From assembly GCF_000612445.1 (NCBI RefSeq), contig NZ_BALC01000001.1:248001-312000 (forward strand): 64,000 nt of DNA. Reading direction: 5' to 3'. The stretch comes from Liquorilactobacillus sucicola DSM 21376 = JCM 15457. Its GTDB lineage: Bacteria > Bacillota > Bacilli > Lactobacillales > Lactobacillaceae. Positions 48,347 to 60,304 of this stretch are shown in pieces (position 1 is the stretch's first letter; each line of letters opens with the position of its first letter). The position numbers and the translations under genes were made by a program. Under the pieces are notes generated by a model. It made no database searches. It was not told where the DNA came from and was given only the letters and a program-made list of their open reading frames with translations.

Positions 48347-49273
48347 ATGGACGGCATCTTACCACTGTATAAGGAACGTGGCATGACAAGCAATGATTGT
48401 GTTTTTAAATGCCGCAGAATTTTAAAAAGTAAACGTGTTGGGCATAGTGGCACGCTAGATCCAAATGTTGACGGAGTATTACCGATCTGTGTCGGAAAAG
48501 CTACCAAAGTCGTCAATTATCTGATGGACTCTGGAAAGATTTATATCGGCGAGATCACACTGGGTTTTGCCACTACGACCGAAGATCTTGAAGGCGATAT
48601 CGTCGAAAAGAGGAAATTAGCACGCATGTTTACGGCCGAAGAGATCAACAAAGCAATGTTGGCATTAACAGGGAAACTAATTCAAATCCCACCGATGTAT
48701 TCAGCGATCAAAGTCAAGGGACGACGACTATACGACTATGCACGAGCAGGTGAGACTGTTGAGCGTCCACAAAGAAAAATTGTTGTGGATTATTTTAAAC
48801 AAGTCAATACTTCAACTTTTGATATGGAAAAAGGACAGCAGAAAATATATTTCGAGATTGGCTGCGGCAAAGGCACCTATGTTAGAACAATAGCGGTCGA
48901 TCTAGGAAAGAAACTGGGAGTTCCTGCTGTCATGTCGGATCTTACTCGGCTAGCAAGCGGCGGTTTCACGATTGGTCAGGCCATTAAGCTGGACGATTTG
49001 AAAAAAGCAGCTGCAGATGGCAACCTTGAAGAGAAATTGTTTCCAGCAGATCATGCTTTAAAGAAGTTTCCCCACCATGTACTAACGGAAACACAGTGGA
49101 GAATAGTCCAAAATGGCGGCTTCTTACTTCCAAAGTATTTGCGTGGTGATGAGCGGCGACCTGTAATTGTGTTGATGTATAAAAATAAGGCTAGAGCGCT
49201 TTATCGGTTCAATCAAGAAAAGGAGCGTTATCAGCCTGAACAAATGATTGACCTAACTGAAGGAGAAAATTAA
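48347..49273 (+). CDS. truB: tRNA pseudouridine-55 synthase
   Basis: A protein of 308 residues. The catalytic Asp lies in GHSGTLDPNVDGVLPICVG. KSKRVG, IPPMYSAIKVKGRRLYDYAR and GKGTYVRTIAVDLG complete the family pattern. GGGAGG precedes the ATG. It is adjacent to ribF as usual. Confidence 0.96.
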   Translation: MDGILPLYKERGMTSNDCVFKCRRILKSKRVGHSGTLDPNVDGVLPICVGKATKVVNYLMDSGKIYIGEITLGFATTTEDLEGDIVEKRKLARMFTAEEINKAMLALTGKLIQIPPMYSAIKVKGRRLYDYARAGETVERPQRKIVVDYFKQVNTSTFDMEKGQQKIYFEIGCGKGTYVRTIAVDLGKKLGVPAVMSDLTRLASGGFTIGQAIKLDDLKKAAADGNLEEKLFPADHALKKFPHHVLTETQWRIVQNGGFLLPKYLRGDERRPVIVLMYKNKARALYRFNQEKERYQPEQMIDLTEGEN

Positions 49274-49274
49274 C

Positions 49275-50216
49275 GTGCAAGTAATATACTTAGATGAGCC
49301 ATTTAATAGAAAGATTGTTTATCCAGGTCCGATAGTGTTAGCATTAGGTTTCTTTGACGGCGTTCATCTAGGCCATCAGCGAGTAATAAAAAGAGCCAAG
49401 CAAGAAGCTGAAAAAAAGGGTGCAAAGCTGGCTGTAATGACTTTAGACCGCCATCCGTCAGTGGCATTCCAAGGCGTTTCACAAAGTAGTATCAGATATT
49501 TGACACCATTAAAGCGTAAGTTGGAACTTTTTGTCAGTTTAGGTGCTGACATAACTTATGTTGTCGCATTGAATAAAGAAATTGTGCCTATGGGTCCGCA
49601 GGAGTTTGTTGACAAATACATGGTCGGTTTGAATGCAATTACTGTAGTTGCTGGCGAGGATTACACTTATGGCAAGAAAGATATTGCTAATATGGAGACA
49701 CTGGCCGAATACAGTAAAAAGAGGTTTGAAATTATTACCGTTCCGCATTTGAAGAAAGATGGTCACAAGGTTGGCTCGACAGCTATTCGTGAATATATTG
49801 ATGAAGGAGATCTGAATAGTGCAAACTATCTGTTAGGCTATACTTACCAAACCAGCGGTACTGTTGTCCACGGGAAACAGCGCGGCCGAAAACTCGGGTT
49901 CCCCACGATCAATTTGGATATTCCTGATAATGAACGTATCCCAGGCGAAGGAATCTATGCAGTTGAAGTAATGATTGTTGGCAAAAAAGTTTTCGGTATG
50001 GCTTCAATTGGACGCAATGAAACCTTTGGCAAAGGGCAAAAACAGACTGTGGAAATAAATTTATTTGACTTTTCAAAAATGGTTTATGGTGAAAAAGTCA
50101 CGGTGGCATGGTACTGCAAGTTACGCGAACAGCATAAATATCCTGATGCTACAAGCTTAATATCACAGTTAAAAAAAGACGAGCACAATACAAAGGAGTA
50201 CTTTAAAAAAGTGTAA
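49275..50216 (+). CDS. ribF: bifunctional riboflavin kinase / FAD synthetase
   Basis: A protein of 313 residues. The N-terminal FAD synthetase domain has ALGFFDGVHLGHQ and GEDYTYGKK with TAIREYI. The C-terminal kinase domain has GTVVHGKQRGRKLGFPTINLD. GTG start behind GGAG. Confidence 0.96.
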   Translation: MQVIYLDEPFNRKIVYPGPIVLALGFFDGVHLGHQRVIKRAKQEAEKKGAKLAVMTLDRHPSVAFQGVSQSSIRYLTPLKRKLELFVSLGADITYVVALNKEIVPMGPQEFVDKYMVGLNAITVVAGEDYTYGKKDIANMETLAEYSKKRFEIITVPHLKKDGHKVGSTAIREYIDEGDLNSANYLLGYTYQTSGTVVHGKQRGRKLGFPTINLDIPDNERIPGEGIYAVEVMIVGKKVFGMASIGRNETFGKGQKQTVEINLFDFSKMVYGEKVTVAWYCKLREQHKYPDATSLISQLKKDEHNTKEYFKKV

Positions 50217-50250
50217 ACTCGTATTTGTGCGTGATATTTGTTGACTATTC

Positions 50251-50279
50251 TTGACTTATTAGAAAACTTCTTGTATATT
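50251..50279 (+). promoter_or_regulatory. promoter of hrcA-grpE-dnaK
   Basis: TTGACT (50251-50256) and TATATT (50274-50279) with a 17-bp spacer. The CIRCE operator overlaps the expected start point. Confidence 0.75.
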
Positions 50280-50289
50280 AATAATTGAC

Positions 50290-50316
50290 TTAGCACTCAA
50301 CAAGGCTAAGTGCTAA
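50290..50316 (+). promoter_or_regulatory. CIRCE operator (HrcA site)
   Basis: TTAGCACTC-N9-AAGTGCTAA, one base from the consensus right arm GAGTGCTAA. HrcA with GroEL help should bind here and repress the operon. Confidence 0.92.
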
Positions 50317-50337
50317 GTGGCAAACGAGGTGATTGTG

Positions 50338-51371
50338 ATGCTAACAGAAAGGCAGTTATTAATTCTTGAAGCAATTATTCAAGATTACACCAATGTTGGT
50401 CGACCGATAGGCTCAAAGGCTTTAGAGCGTCAATTACCGATGCATGTCAGTTCAGCGACTATTCGAAATGAAATGTCAGTACTGGAGCGGCTCGGACTCG
50501 TTAACAAGGAACATTCATCCTCAGGCCGAGTTCCCTCGTTGAAGGGATACCGGTACTATGTTGATAATTTAGTCAAACCTGATGCAATCGATAAGCGGAC
50601 GTTAGCAAGTATTCGAGCATCTTTTGGCAGTCAGTTTTTTAAAAGTGATGAGATCTTGGCTGAATCAGCTCAAATCTTATCTGAGATGACTAATTACACA
50701 GCAATTGCTTTCAAACCAGAAACGCAAGATGTTTTCCTTCAGGCTTTAAGATCATGCCAATGGGACAACAGCGGGTTATGGCAATTCTAGCTATGAGTGA
50801 TGGAGCGGTTGAGAGTCAAATGTTCAACCTTCCTAAGCATATTAGTGGTGAAGAGCTTGAAGCGATGGTACGCGTTATCAATGATCAGGTTACTGGGGTG
50901 CCAATTACGCAAGTGGTCGATAAACTGCAGAAGAGCATTCCGTTGTTGTTGCACTATGTTCATCAGCCACGCGGCTTCTTGGATGTTTTCGGCAGAATTC
51001 TAGATAAGGCTGCGCAGGATCAATTTTTTATCGGCGGGAAGCTAAACTTGTTGAACTTTGTCGAGGATGGTGACATTGAACAGATCAAAACCTTGTATTC
51101 ACTGATTGATCATTATGATGATATTAACGGATTGATCGGGAATTCTGGTGATAATATTCAAGTTAAGATCGGTAATGAGCTGATTAACAGTTCACTAGCA
51201 AATTATAGCTTGATCTCAGCAACTTATGATGTTGATCAGCATGGCAAGGGGTTAATTGCTTTACTAGGGCCGACTAATATGCCTTACTCGAAAATGATCG
51301 GATTGCTGGGTACATTACGCGAAGAATTAGCGAGCCGGTTGTTGGACTACTATAATTTATACGATGATTAA
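50338..51371 (+). pseudogene. hrcA: heat-inducible repressor HrcA, frameshifted
   Basis: From ATG 50338 (GAGGTG upstream) the winged-helix part is complete (RQLLILEAIIQDYTNVGRPIG, SSATIRNEMSVLE). The frame breaks near 50751 after DVFLQALR, and the neighbouring frame continues MPMGQQRVMAILAMSDG, the conserved next block of HrcA, to the normal C-terminus (LGPTNMPYSKMIGLL). One missing base explains it. Reconstructed length is about 344 residues. If real, the break would remove most of the dimerisation domain and derepress the operon; sequencing error is more likely. Confidence 0.9.
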
Positions 51372-51388
51372 GGAAAAGGGGTGTTCAC

Positions 51389-52030
51389 TTGTCCGAAAAG
51401 AATACGCAAGATTTTGAAAACTTGAGTAAAGAAACTTCAAAAGAAAAAGAGATAAAAGAAGAATCACCGAAGACTGGAAAAAACAAGCGATCGGACAAAG
51501 CTGCTTCTTCTTCAGAAAAGGTTGATCAAGAGACCAAAGCTTCTGAAGCAAAGTCCGAAGATCAAAGTGAAGACTTACTGAAAAAGGTAACAGAGTTGAA
51601 ACAGAAGTACGACGAGGTAGAAGACAAGTATCTTCGTGCCGAAGCCGAGATGGCGAACATGAATACTCGGTTTAAGAAGGAGCAAGAGAAGTTGCTTAAG
51701 TATGACGGGCAGAATCTTGCTAAAGATGTCTTACCCGTAATTGACAACTTAGATCGCGCTTTGAAGATTGAAGTGGAAGATGAGGCTTCGAAGCAGATTA
51801 AGCGTGGAATTGAACTTGTTTACAAGGATATGGAGAAGGCTTTAAGTGCTAACCATATCATCAAAATCGAAGCACTGGGTCAAGCATTTGACCCAACAAA
51901 ACATCAGGCTGTCAAGTCAGTTCAAGCTGAGAATGGACAGAAACCTGAAACTGTGGTTGAAGTGTTCCAAGATGGTTATATGCTAAAGGATCGCGTACTA
52001 AGGCCAGCGATGGTCGTAGTCGCTCAATAA
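51389..52030 (+). CDS. grpE: nucleotide exchange factor GrpE
   Basis: A protein of 213 residues with a disordered charged N-terminus, a coiled coil (VTELKQKYDEVEDKYLRAEAEMANMNTR), and the beta domain (GQAFDPTKHQAV, EVFQDGYMLKDRVLRPAMV). TTG start behind GGGGTG. Confidence 0.96.
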   Translation: MSEKNTQDFENLSKETSKEKEIKEESPKTGKNKRSDKAASSSEKVDQETKASEAKSEDQSEDLLKKVTELKQKYDEVEDKYLRAEAEMANMNTRFKKEQEKLLKYDGQNLAKDVLPVIDNLDRALKIEVEDEASKQIKRGIELVYKDMEKALSANHIIKIEALGQAFDPTKHQAVKSVQAENGQKPETVVEVFQDGYMLKDRVLRPAMVVVAQ

Positions 52031-52053
52031 AAAAATAAATTAAAAGAGGTTGA

Positions 52054-53913
<1,860 letters not shown>

Positions 53914-53931
53914 TCGCAGGGATAAATAAAT

Positions 53932-53970
53932 AAAAAGTCAAAGGCCGGCACGGACTTTGACTTTTTATTT
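53932..53970 (+). terminator. terminator of dnaK
   Basis: AAAAAGTCAAAG pairs with CTTTGACTTTTT around an eleven-base loop. TTGACT in its right arm might double as a -35 for dnaJ. Confidence 0.85.
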
Positions 53971-54033
53971 ACCATCACGTATGGTACGCTAGTTCTAGTT
54001 AAACTTCTTAATTACTATTATTGGAGGAAAAAA

Positions 54034-55170
54034 ATGGCAGAAAACAGAGATCCATATGAGGTTTTAGGCGTTTCAAAAGACGCCTCTGCTGCTGAAATCA
54101 AAAAAGCATATCGTAAATTGTCAAAGAAATACCATCCTGATTTAAATAAGGAACCAGGGGCAGAACAGAAATTCAAGGAAGTCAATGAAGCTTATGAGAT
54201 CCTAAGCGATCCGCAAAAGAAGGCTCAGTATGACCAGTATGGTTCGACTGGCGGACAGCAAGGCTTTGGAGGCGGTGCTGGCGGTTTTGGTGGCTTTAAT
54301 GATTTTGGTGGTGCTGGTGGTTTTGAAGATATCTTCAGTTCATTTTTCGGCGGTGGCTCTTCATCACGATCACGAAATGCTCCGCGCCAAGGACGAGATC
54401 TTCAGTATGAAATGACGCTTACATTCGAAGAAGCAGTCTTTGGCAAGAAAACAAGCATCGAATATACACGCAATGCAGTTTGTAAAACTTGTGGCGGAAG
54501 TGGCGCAAAGAAAGGGACCTCAGTTGACACCTGTTCCAAGTGTAACGGAACTGGTGTGATCCAAGTTGCTCGCCAAACGCCGTTGGGTCGTGTGATGACG
54601 CAGCAAGAGTGTGATGTTTGTCATGGTAAAGGAAAGATTATTAAAGAAAAGTGTGCTACTTGTGACGGAGAAGGAATCACGCGCGAGAAACATCAAGTCG
54701 AGGTCAGCATTCCTGCTGGTGTTGAAGATGGCAACCAGATGCGACTTCAAGGACAAGGAGAAGCTGGTGAAAATGGGGGGCCTTATGGTGATTTGTACAT
54801 TGTCTTCAATGTTAAACCAAGTAAAATATTTGAACGCAAGGGCTCTGAGATTTACTTTGACTTGCCGATTACCTTTGTCCAAGCAACGCTAGGTGATGAA
54901 GTTAAGGTAAAAACCGTTCATGGTGATGTTGAAATGAAGATCCCAGCTGGTACGCAAACAGAAACGACTTTCCGTTTACGTGGTAAAGGGGCTCCTAAAC
55001 TGCGCAGTGATGGAAATGGTGACCAGCATGTTACAGTGAAGGTTCAGACACCTAAGAATCTTAATCTGAAACAAAAGGAAGCTTTAAAGGCATTTGCAGA
55101 GGCTAGTGGTGAACATGTTACAGGTGAAGAATCTTTCTTCGAAAAATTAAAAAAACGCAAAAAACGGTAA
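54034..55170 (+). CDS. dnaJ: chaperone protein DnaJ
   Basis: A protein of 378 residues: J-domain with KKYHPDLNK (HPD), Gly/Phe linker ([14 protein letters not shown]), four CxxCxGxG zinc repeats ([32 protein letters not shown]) and C-terminal substrate domains. Confidence 0.98.
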   Translation: MAENRDPYEVLGVSKDASAAEIKKAYRKLSKKYHPDLNKEPGAEQKFKEVNEAYEILSDPQKKAQYDQYGSTGGQQGFGGGAGGFGGFNDFGGAGGFEDIFSSFFGGGSSSRSRNAPRQGRDLQYEMTLTFEEAVFGKKTSIEYTRNAVCKTCGGSGAKKGTSVDTCSKCNGTGVIQVARQTPLGRVMTQQECDVCHGKGKIIKEKCATCDGEGITREKHQVEVSIPAGVEDGNQMRLQGQGEAGENGGPYGDLYIVFNVKPSKIFERKGSEIYFDLPITFVQATLGDEVKVKTVHGDVEMKIPAGTQTETTFRLRGKGAPKLRSDGNGDQHVTVKVQTPKNLNLKQKEALKAFAEASGEHVTGEESFFEKLKKRKKR

Positions 55171-55187
55171 TTTGAGTTTGAAGTAAG

Positions 55188-55232
55188 GAGCCTTGAGGTA
55201 TCCCATTATTTGGATATTTCAAGGCTCTTTAT
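55188..55232 (+). terminator. terminator of dnaJ
   Basis: GAGCCTTGAGGTATCC pairs with GGATATTTCAAGGCTC (two weak pairs), followed by T-rich sequence. Confidence 0.8.
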
Positions 55233-55345
55233 TAGGATAACAGAAAAGGGCAAAAGCTTAGCTTGATTGTATTTGGTGGAGCACGTTGGTATAATTGAGC
55301 GTAGCTTATGAATTATGTTTGGTTGAAAGAAAGTAGGAAATACGA

Positions 55346-57172
55346 ATGGACATTGAAAAAATGAGAGAACGACAAAAACACATTCGCAATTTTTCCATTG
55401 TTGCACATATAGATCATGGTAAATCAACTTTAGCAGATCGAATACTTGAAATGACTGATACGGTTTCGAAACGTGAGATGCAGAATCAGCTTTTGGACTC
55501 AATGGATCTTGAAAGAGAACGTGGGATAACAATTAAATTAAATGCTGTTGAATTGCATTATCATGCTAAAGATGGAGAGACATACATTTTTCATCTAATT
55601 GATACACCAGGGCATGTTGACTTTTCATATGAGGTTTCAAGAAGTTTAGCTGCGTGTGAGGGTGCAATTTTAGTAGTGGATGCTGCCCAAGGTGTTGAGG
55701 CTCAGACATTAGCAAATGTTTATTTAGCAATTGATGATGATCTTGAAATCGTTCCGGTAATCAATAAAATAGATCTTCCGTCTGCTCGTCCGGAAGAGGT
55801 TCGCCAAGAGATTGAAGATGTGATCGGCTTAGATGCGTCCGATGCAGTTCTGTCAAGCGCTAAACAAGGTATTGGAATTGAGGAGATTCTGGAAAAAATC
55901 GTACATGATGTTCCGGCACCTACTGGCGAGTTGAAAGCACCTTTAAAGGCTTTGATTTTTGATTCGGTCTACGATGATTATCGTGGAGTAGTCTTGAGTA
56001 TTCGAGTTTTTGAAGGTACAGTTCAACCAGGTGATCGCATCCGCTTGATGAACACGAAAACTGAGTATGAGGTAACAGAAGTTGGTGTTAATTCGCCCAA
56101 ACCTTTAAAACGTGATATTTTAATGGCTGGGGATGTTGGCTATTTGACTGCCAGCATCAAAGATATTCAAGATACTCGCGTTGGTGATACGGTCACTGAT
56201 GCAGCAAATCCAGCACAGAAACCGCTTGAGGGGTACCGCGAAATGTCACCAATGGTTTACTCAGGATTATATCCGACCGACAATGCTAAATACAATGACT
56301 TGCGCGAGGCACTTGAAAAGCTGCAACTTAATGATGCGGCGCTTGAATTTGAACCTGAAACATCCCAGGCTCTAGGATTCGGTTTTCGCTGCGGCTTTTT
56401 AGGGTTATTGCACATGGATGTAGTCCAAGAAAGGCTTGAACGCGAATTTAACATGGATTTGATTACAACGGCGCCATCTGTAACTTACGATGTGGAGCTG
56501 ACCGATGGGACACACAAGAAGGTAGATAATCCAGCAGCAATGCCTGAGGTTTCGAGTATCAAGCAAATTAATGAACCCTTTGTCAAAGCCACAATCATGG
56601 TCCCCAACGACTATGTTGGTGCTGTGATGGAACTGTGTCAGCGCAAGCGGGGTAATTTCTTGACGATGGACTATCTTGATGAATATCGGGTGAATGTGAT
56701 TTATGAAATGCCATTATCAGAAATTATTTTTGACTTTTTCGATAAATTGAAATCAAGTACGCGTGGATATGCATCGCTTGATTATGAAGTAGATGGAACG
56801 CGGCCGAGCGATCTTGTCAAAATTGATATTTTACTGAATGGGGATAAGGTTGATGCCCTAAGTTTTATCTCGCATCGTCAGTTTGCGGCCGAAAGAGGAC
56901 GAACAATAGCTTCACGCTTAAAGAATATTATTCCGCGGCAAAACTTTGAGGTTCCGATTCAAGCAGCAATTGGAGCTAAGATTGTTGCACGTACTAATAT
57001 TAAAGCTTACCGCAAAGATGTTACCGCCCGTATTCATACGGGTGATCCAGATAGGCGTGCTAAACTGCTTGAGAAACAAAAACGCGGTAAGAAACGGATG
57101 AAGGCCGTGGGAACTGTTGAAGTGCCGCAGGAAGCCTTTATGGCCGTTTTAAAGACCGATGAAGAGCAGTAA
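55346..57172 (+). CDS. lepA: elongation factor 4 (LepA)
   Basis: A translational GTPase of 608 residues: [27 protein letters not shown], and the LepA-specific C-terminus with [22 protein letters not shown]. It follows dnaJ, as in many lactobacilli. Confidence 0.97.
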   Translation: MDIEKMRERQKHIRNFSIVAHIDHGKSTLADRILEMTDTVSKREMQNQLLDSMDLERERGITIKLNAVELHYHAKDGETYIFHLIDTPGHVDFSYEVSRSLAACEGAILVVDAAQGVEAQTLANVYLAIDDDLEIVPVINKIDLPSARPEEVRQEIEDVIGLDASDAVLSSAKQGIGIEEILEKIVHDVPAPTGELKAPLKALIFDSVYDDYRGVVLSIRVFEGTVQPGDRIRLMNTKTEYEVTEVGVNSPKPLKRDILMAGDVGYLTASIKDIQDTRVGDTVTDAANPAQKPLEGYREMSPMVYSGLYPTDNAKYNDLREALEKLQLNDAALEFEPETSQALGFGFRCGFLGLLHMDVVQERLEREFNMDLITTAPSVTYDVELTDGTHKKVDNPAAMPEVSSIKQINEPFVKATIMVPNDYVGAVMELCQRKRGNFLTMDYLDEYRVNVIYEMPLSEIIFDFFDKLKSSTRGYASLDYEVDGTRPSDLVKIDILLNGDKVDALSFISHRQFAAERGRTIASRLKNIIPRQNFEVPIQAAIGAKIVARTNIKAYRKDVTARIHTGDPDRRAKLLEKQKRGKKRMKAVGTVEVPQEAFMAVLKTDEEQ

Positions 57173-57348
57173 ATCATGTAATTGGATGAATTACTCAGTA
57201 GAAATAGCTCTTTTGATTTTGATAATAATATATTTCAAAATTAAGCTTTTCAAGTAGGGAGCACACTTTCTTGATTTGCATTATTTCGGAGTTATATATA
57301 CAATTTAGGATGTGTATTAGATAATGTTAGCCTGAGGAGGTTCTTTTT

Positions 57349-57615
57349 TTGGAGCAGGAAACTAAGTTTATTCGAATTTTAGGAAGGGTCGCAACAGTAT
57401 TAGCAGTACTGATGTATGTTTCTTATATTCCACAGATTATGAACAATTTACAGGGTAATTATGGTAACCCTGTTCAGCCTTTAGTTGCTGCAGTCAACTG
57501 TACGTTCTGGTGTGTTTACGCATATTTCAAAAAGAATCGAGATTGGCCGGTATTTTGGGCTAACTTCCCAGGAATATTCTTTGGACTGATTGCGTTTATT
57601 ACAGCTCTCCATTAA
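57349..57615 (+). CDS. SemiSWEET family sugar transporter
   Basis: A protein of 88 residues with three transmembrane helices. The PQ-loop motif YIPQIMNN lies in the first helix, followed by GNPVQPLVAAVNCTFWCVY and a third helix (FPGIFFGLIAFITAL). Such proteins dimerise to pass sugars down a gradient. TTG start 8 nt after GAGGAGG. Single gene with its own terminator; the sugar is unknown. Confidence 0.9.
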   Translation: MEQETKFIRILGRVATVLAVLMYVSYIPQIMNNLQGNYGNPVQPLVAAVNCTFWCVYAYFKKNRDWPVFWANFPGIFFGLIAFITALH

Positions 57616-57683
57616 ACATTAGGCAGGCAGTATTAATAGTTCAGTTCTAGCCATGGTAATAAAAGAAAGATAGAAACACTTTT

Positions 57684-57718
57684 AAGCCAGCACTTAGATA
57701 ATAAGGTGCTGGCTTTTT
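57684..57718 (+). terminator. terminator of the SemiSWEET gene
   Basis: AAGCCAGCAC and GTGCTGGCTT form a 10-bp stem, followed by five T. Confidence 0.85.
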
Positions 57719-58170
57719 GAATAGCTAAAAAATTCAAATCCCAGGGCACAAAAAAGGCAATGAGCAACCCACTCATAGCCTAGTGTTAGATAGCAATTAA
57801 CTAACACTCAAAGTATAATATGTCGGTATACGAAATACAATACTAAAAATAAAAAAAGTTAAATACAAGAGCATTTTTGACGTAAGTTGTTATAATCACT
57901 CATAGTGCTTGTGTGAAGAGATAAAAGTATGAAAAAAGTTGATGAAATTTGTGAATTAAATGAAAATTATGTACCAACAATAATTTAAATAGGTAAACTC
58001 TGCGGCTGCATGGGAAAGATTGACTGGAAAATAGGTTTGTGTCAGTTTGAACAAGTGGCAAGTTATTCTACGATTTTATAATGTTTTTAATTGATATCCT
58101 GAAAAGAATTTTGTATGTATGCAGGCTCAACGACAGTAACAGCATTATTATGTCTTTGAACCAGATTTTT
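57719..58170. other. gene-free gap with two tandem hairpins and possible coding debris
   Basis: Bases 57757-57780 (GGC-ATGAG/CTCAT-GCC) and 57782-57808 (AGTGTTAG/CTAACACT) form two adjacent hairpins with no T-tract. Farther right, a reading from 57928 gives MKKVDEICELNENYVPTII and stops; another frame carries NSAAAWERLTG. These may be relics of one broken gene. No full gene is supported. Confidence 0.35.
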
Positions 58171-58644
58171 CTAGTCAAACAAATGTTCAATTGCGGGTTT
58201 GATTTTTAAAGGATCTGTAGTAGGTGCAAACCTTTTGATCACTTCACCGCGCTGGTTGATCAAGAATTTTGTAAAGTTCCATTTTATAGCTTTAGTGACC
58301 AAGCCGCTTTCTTGGGCGGTTAAGTATTTGAATAAAGGCAGGGCCTTGTCACCATTGACATCGCTAATTTGATGCATCGGAAAAGTAACACCGTAAGTCG
58401 TACGACAGGCTGTGGCTGCCTCCTGGCTATCTTTTACTTCTTGATGAAATTGATTTGAGGGGAAGCCTAAAACAACAAAACCTTTGTCACGATAGCTTTG
58501 ATATAATTGTTCAAGTTTCTCGAATTGCGGTGCAAGACCACATTTAGTAGCAGTATTAACAATCAACAGTGGTCGTCCAGTGTAGCGTTTCAATTGGTAA
58601 TTCTCACCGTTTTCTAAGGTTACTTCAAACTTATAAATCGACAA
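58171..58644 (-). CDS. glutathione peroxidase family thiol peroxidase
   Basis: A protein of 157 residues reducing hydroperoxides. The catalytic cysteine is Cys35 (NTATKCGLAPQ); the partner Gln is in GFPSNQF and the Trp/Asn in KWNFTKFL. Bacterial members usually use thioredoxin rather than glutathione. TTG start with AAAGGAG upstream. It lies left of the asp23 operon but is separated by a hairpin. Confidence 0.92.
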   Translation of the reverse strand: MSIYKFEVTLENGENYQLKRYTGRPLLIVNTATKCGLAPQFEKLEQLYQSYRDKGFVVLGFPSNQFHQEVKDSQEAATACRTTYGVTFPMHQISDVNGDKALPLFKYLTAQESGLVTKAIKWNFTKFLINQRGEVIKRFAPTTDPLKIKPAIEHLFD

Positions 58645-58769
58645 AATAACAGCATCTCCTTTAAAAGTTCCTAATGGTTGCTTGGAATAAATTCCTTATT
58701 TATTACTGATTTCAGTTAGAAAGGGGACAGACGGTTTTCTGCAACCGGACAAGAACAGTTAGAAAGAAA

Positions 58770-58829
58770 ACCTCCCTCATCACTATAGCAGTGCACAACT
58801 GTTATGGGTTAAGGGAGCCAAGATTTTCT
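58770..58829 (-). terminator. terminator of the amaP-asp23 operon
   Basis: Read leftward, GGCTCCCT and AGGGAGG arms enclose a second stem (ATAACAG/CTGCTAT) and are followed by a T-rich run. Confidence 0.65.
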
Positions 58830-58863
58830 TTTTAATATTTTTTAATGAGTTGTAGCAGCAAGT

Positions 58864-59256
58864 TTATTCTTTATTACTATTCTCATCTTTTATTTCAGCT
58901 TGTGTCTTAACATCATTAATATGCAACTCAAACTCTACTAGAGTTAGACCTGTCATTTCTTTTAATGCTTGTTTTACTTTAGCTAGAACCTCTTTAAAAA
59001 TTTGAGTAGCATTTTTGCCGTATTCAATTGTAGCTTCAAGCTTCAATGAAACTTGTTGCTCGCCAACATCTGCAGCGATGCCCTTAGTAGTGTCTGAGCC
59101 AGGTGTAAAACGATCCGTCAGTTCGCTAAAAACGTTGCCATCCAGCGAGATCACACCATCAACTTGATTTGCAGTGATACCGGCAATTTTTTTGATAACT
59201 TGGTCATCAAAAGTTAGTTTCGTTTTCAATTGTTCACCATCATTATTTACAGCCAT
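58864..59256 (-). CDS. Asp23/Gls24 family envelope stress protein
   Basis: A protein of 130 residues with the Asp23 domain: FDDQVIKKIAGITANQVDGVISLDGN, VSLKLEATIEYGKNA, EVLAKVKQALKEMTGL, VEFELHINDVKTQ. In staphylococci Asp23 attaches to the membrane through AmaP, encoded just upstream here. AGGAGG precedes the ATG. It is one of two Asp23 paralogues in the window. Confidence 0.93.
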   Translation of the reverse strand: MAVNNDGEQLKTKLTFDDQVIKKIAGITANQVDGVISLDGNVFSELTDRFTPGSDTTKGIAADVGEQQVSLKLEATIEYGKNATQIFKEVLAKVKQALKEMTGLTLVEFELHINDVKTQAEIKDENSNKE

Positions 59257-59273
59257 TATTTTTTCCTCCTAAA

Positions 59274-59465
59274 TTAATTGGTTAGTTTATCCAGCAGCTT
59301 AACAAGAGTTTTCTTTAAGGTTATACCCTGCAGATCCAACCATCCGCCTAGTGCCACACCAATCCCGACCGCTAACAGAATAAGCAGCATTCTCCAAAAT
59401 CCAAAAGAGATCCAGCCGAGGCTGATTATTAGACCGATAAGTGCTCCTACGTATCTTAATTTCAT
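59274..59465 (-). CDS. DUF2273 small membrane protein of the asp23 operon
   Basis: A protein of 63 residues with two hydrophobic segments (GALIGLIISLGWISFGF; MLLILLAVGIGVALGGWL) and a short basic tail. DUF2273 genes regularly lie between amaP and asp23. The ATG at 59465 has AAGGAGGGAGG upstream. Confidence 0.85.
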   Translation of the reverse strand: MKLRYVGALIGLIISLGWISFGFWRMLLILLAVGIGVALGGWLDLQGITLKKTLVKLLDKLTN

Positions 59466-59490
59466 TAAACCTCCCTCCTTCATATAACTG

Positions 59491-60030
59491 TTACTTTATC
59501 CCCATCACGGTAAGGGATAATTTCAAAGTAAGATGCTTGAGGTTAATATTCAATACTTGTTCTAAATTGGCTTGAACTGTTTGTGAGATTTTTCTTTCTA
59601 AAGTGCCAATATCAGATTCGTTGATCAATTTACCAGTAACTTTAACTTTGGCAGCTTGCTTGTTTTTCAAAAGCCTGATTTTGATATCGATGTTTGCAAT
59701 TTCATATTCTTTCGAAAGGAGTAATATCAAATTTTTTTCGACTGCCGCCCGGTCAACTGTCAGTCTATTTGTATGGTCTTTGAAGATCACAAGTTGATTG
59801 GTGGAACGAGGACCAAAGAGACCAACACCTAGAAAAATGAATCCCATGAAAACAATGAAGATTTGGCTAAAGAGCAATAGAAGCTGGCCTTCTTCAGTAT
59901 CTGATAACCATTGATTCCAAGAATATAAGTCACTTAAATTAGAATAATAGGTGTGCAGAATTACGAGAAAACCAATAAGAATCTGCAATAAACCTACAAG
60001 CATTGCGAGAACTTTCTTCCATGCAGGCAC
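59491..60030 (-). CDS. amaP: alkaline shock response membrane anchor protein AmaP
   Basis: A protein of 179 residues with two N-terminal transmembrane helices (VLAMLVGLLQILIGFLVIL; LLLLFSQIFIVFMGFIFLG) and a C-terminal cytoplasmic domain that resembles Asp23 itself (KVKVTGKLINESDIG). It tethers Asp23 to the membrane. GTG start behind GGAGGTG. Confidence 0.9.
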   Translation of the reverse strand: MPAWKKVLAMLVGLLQILIGFLVILHTYYSNLSDLYSWNQWLSDTEEGQLLLLFSQIFIVFMGFIFLGVGLFGPRSTNQLVIFKDHTNRLTVDRAAVEKNLILLLSKEYEIANIDIKIRLLKNKQAAKVKVTGKLINESDIGTLERKISQTVQANLEQVLNINLKHLTLKLSLTVMGIK

Positions 60031-60061
60031 TTCATCACCTCCTATGCTGCAATTTCAACTA

Positions 60062-60202
60062 CTAATGGTGAATAAGTTTTCTGAGTTTTTCACCTAGATT
60101 ATCAATTCCCTTAGCAGCGAAAATTGTTCCCCCAACTAGCACACCGCCGACAATTAAAGTGCTGGCCAGCATAAATTTAAAAACTGATTTTAATGCATCC
60201 AC
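60062..60202 (-). CDS. 46-residue membrane protein, first gene of the asp23 operon
   Basis: Begins MDALKSVFKFMLASTL with one hydrophobic segment (LIVGGVLVGGTIFAAKG), then a charged helix (IDNLGEKLRKLIHH). GTG start directly preceded by GAGGAGG at 60206-60212. The promoter 70 bp upstream and the following amaP make it the leading gene of the stress operon. Small proteins of this kind occur in lactobacillar asp operons, but I cannot name the family. Confidence 0.65.
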   Translation of the reverse strand: MDALKSVFKFMLASTLIVGGVLVGGTIFAAKGIDNLGEKLRKLIHH

Positions 60203-60274
60203 TTTTTTCACCTCCTCAAGCCAAGGTATCTTTGAAAGCAACAGGATATGAACGCTGTTACCATCTCCGATTTC

Positions 60275-60304
60275 ATCATAGGGTAAACTGTGTCAAAAAT
60301 GCAA
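60275..60304 (-). promoter_or_regulatory. promoter of the amaP-asp23 operon
   Basis: Read leftward, TTGCAT (60299-60304) and TATGAT (60275-60280) with an 18-bp spacer. Apart from this and the terminator at 60522, the gap 60203-60572 shows no supportable feature. Confidence 0.55.
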
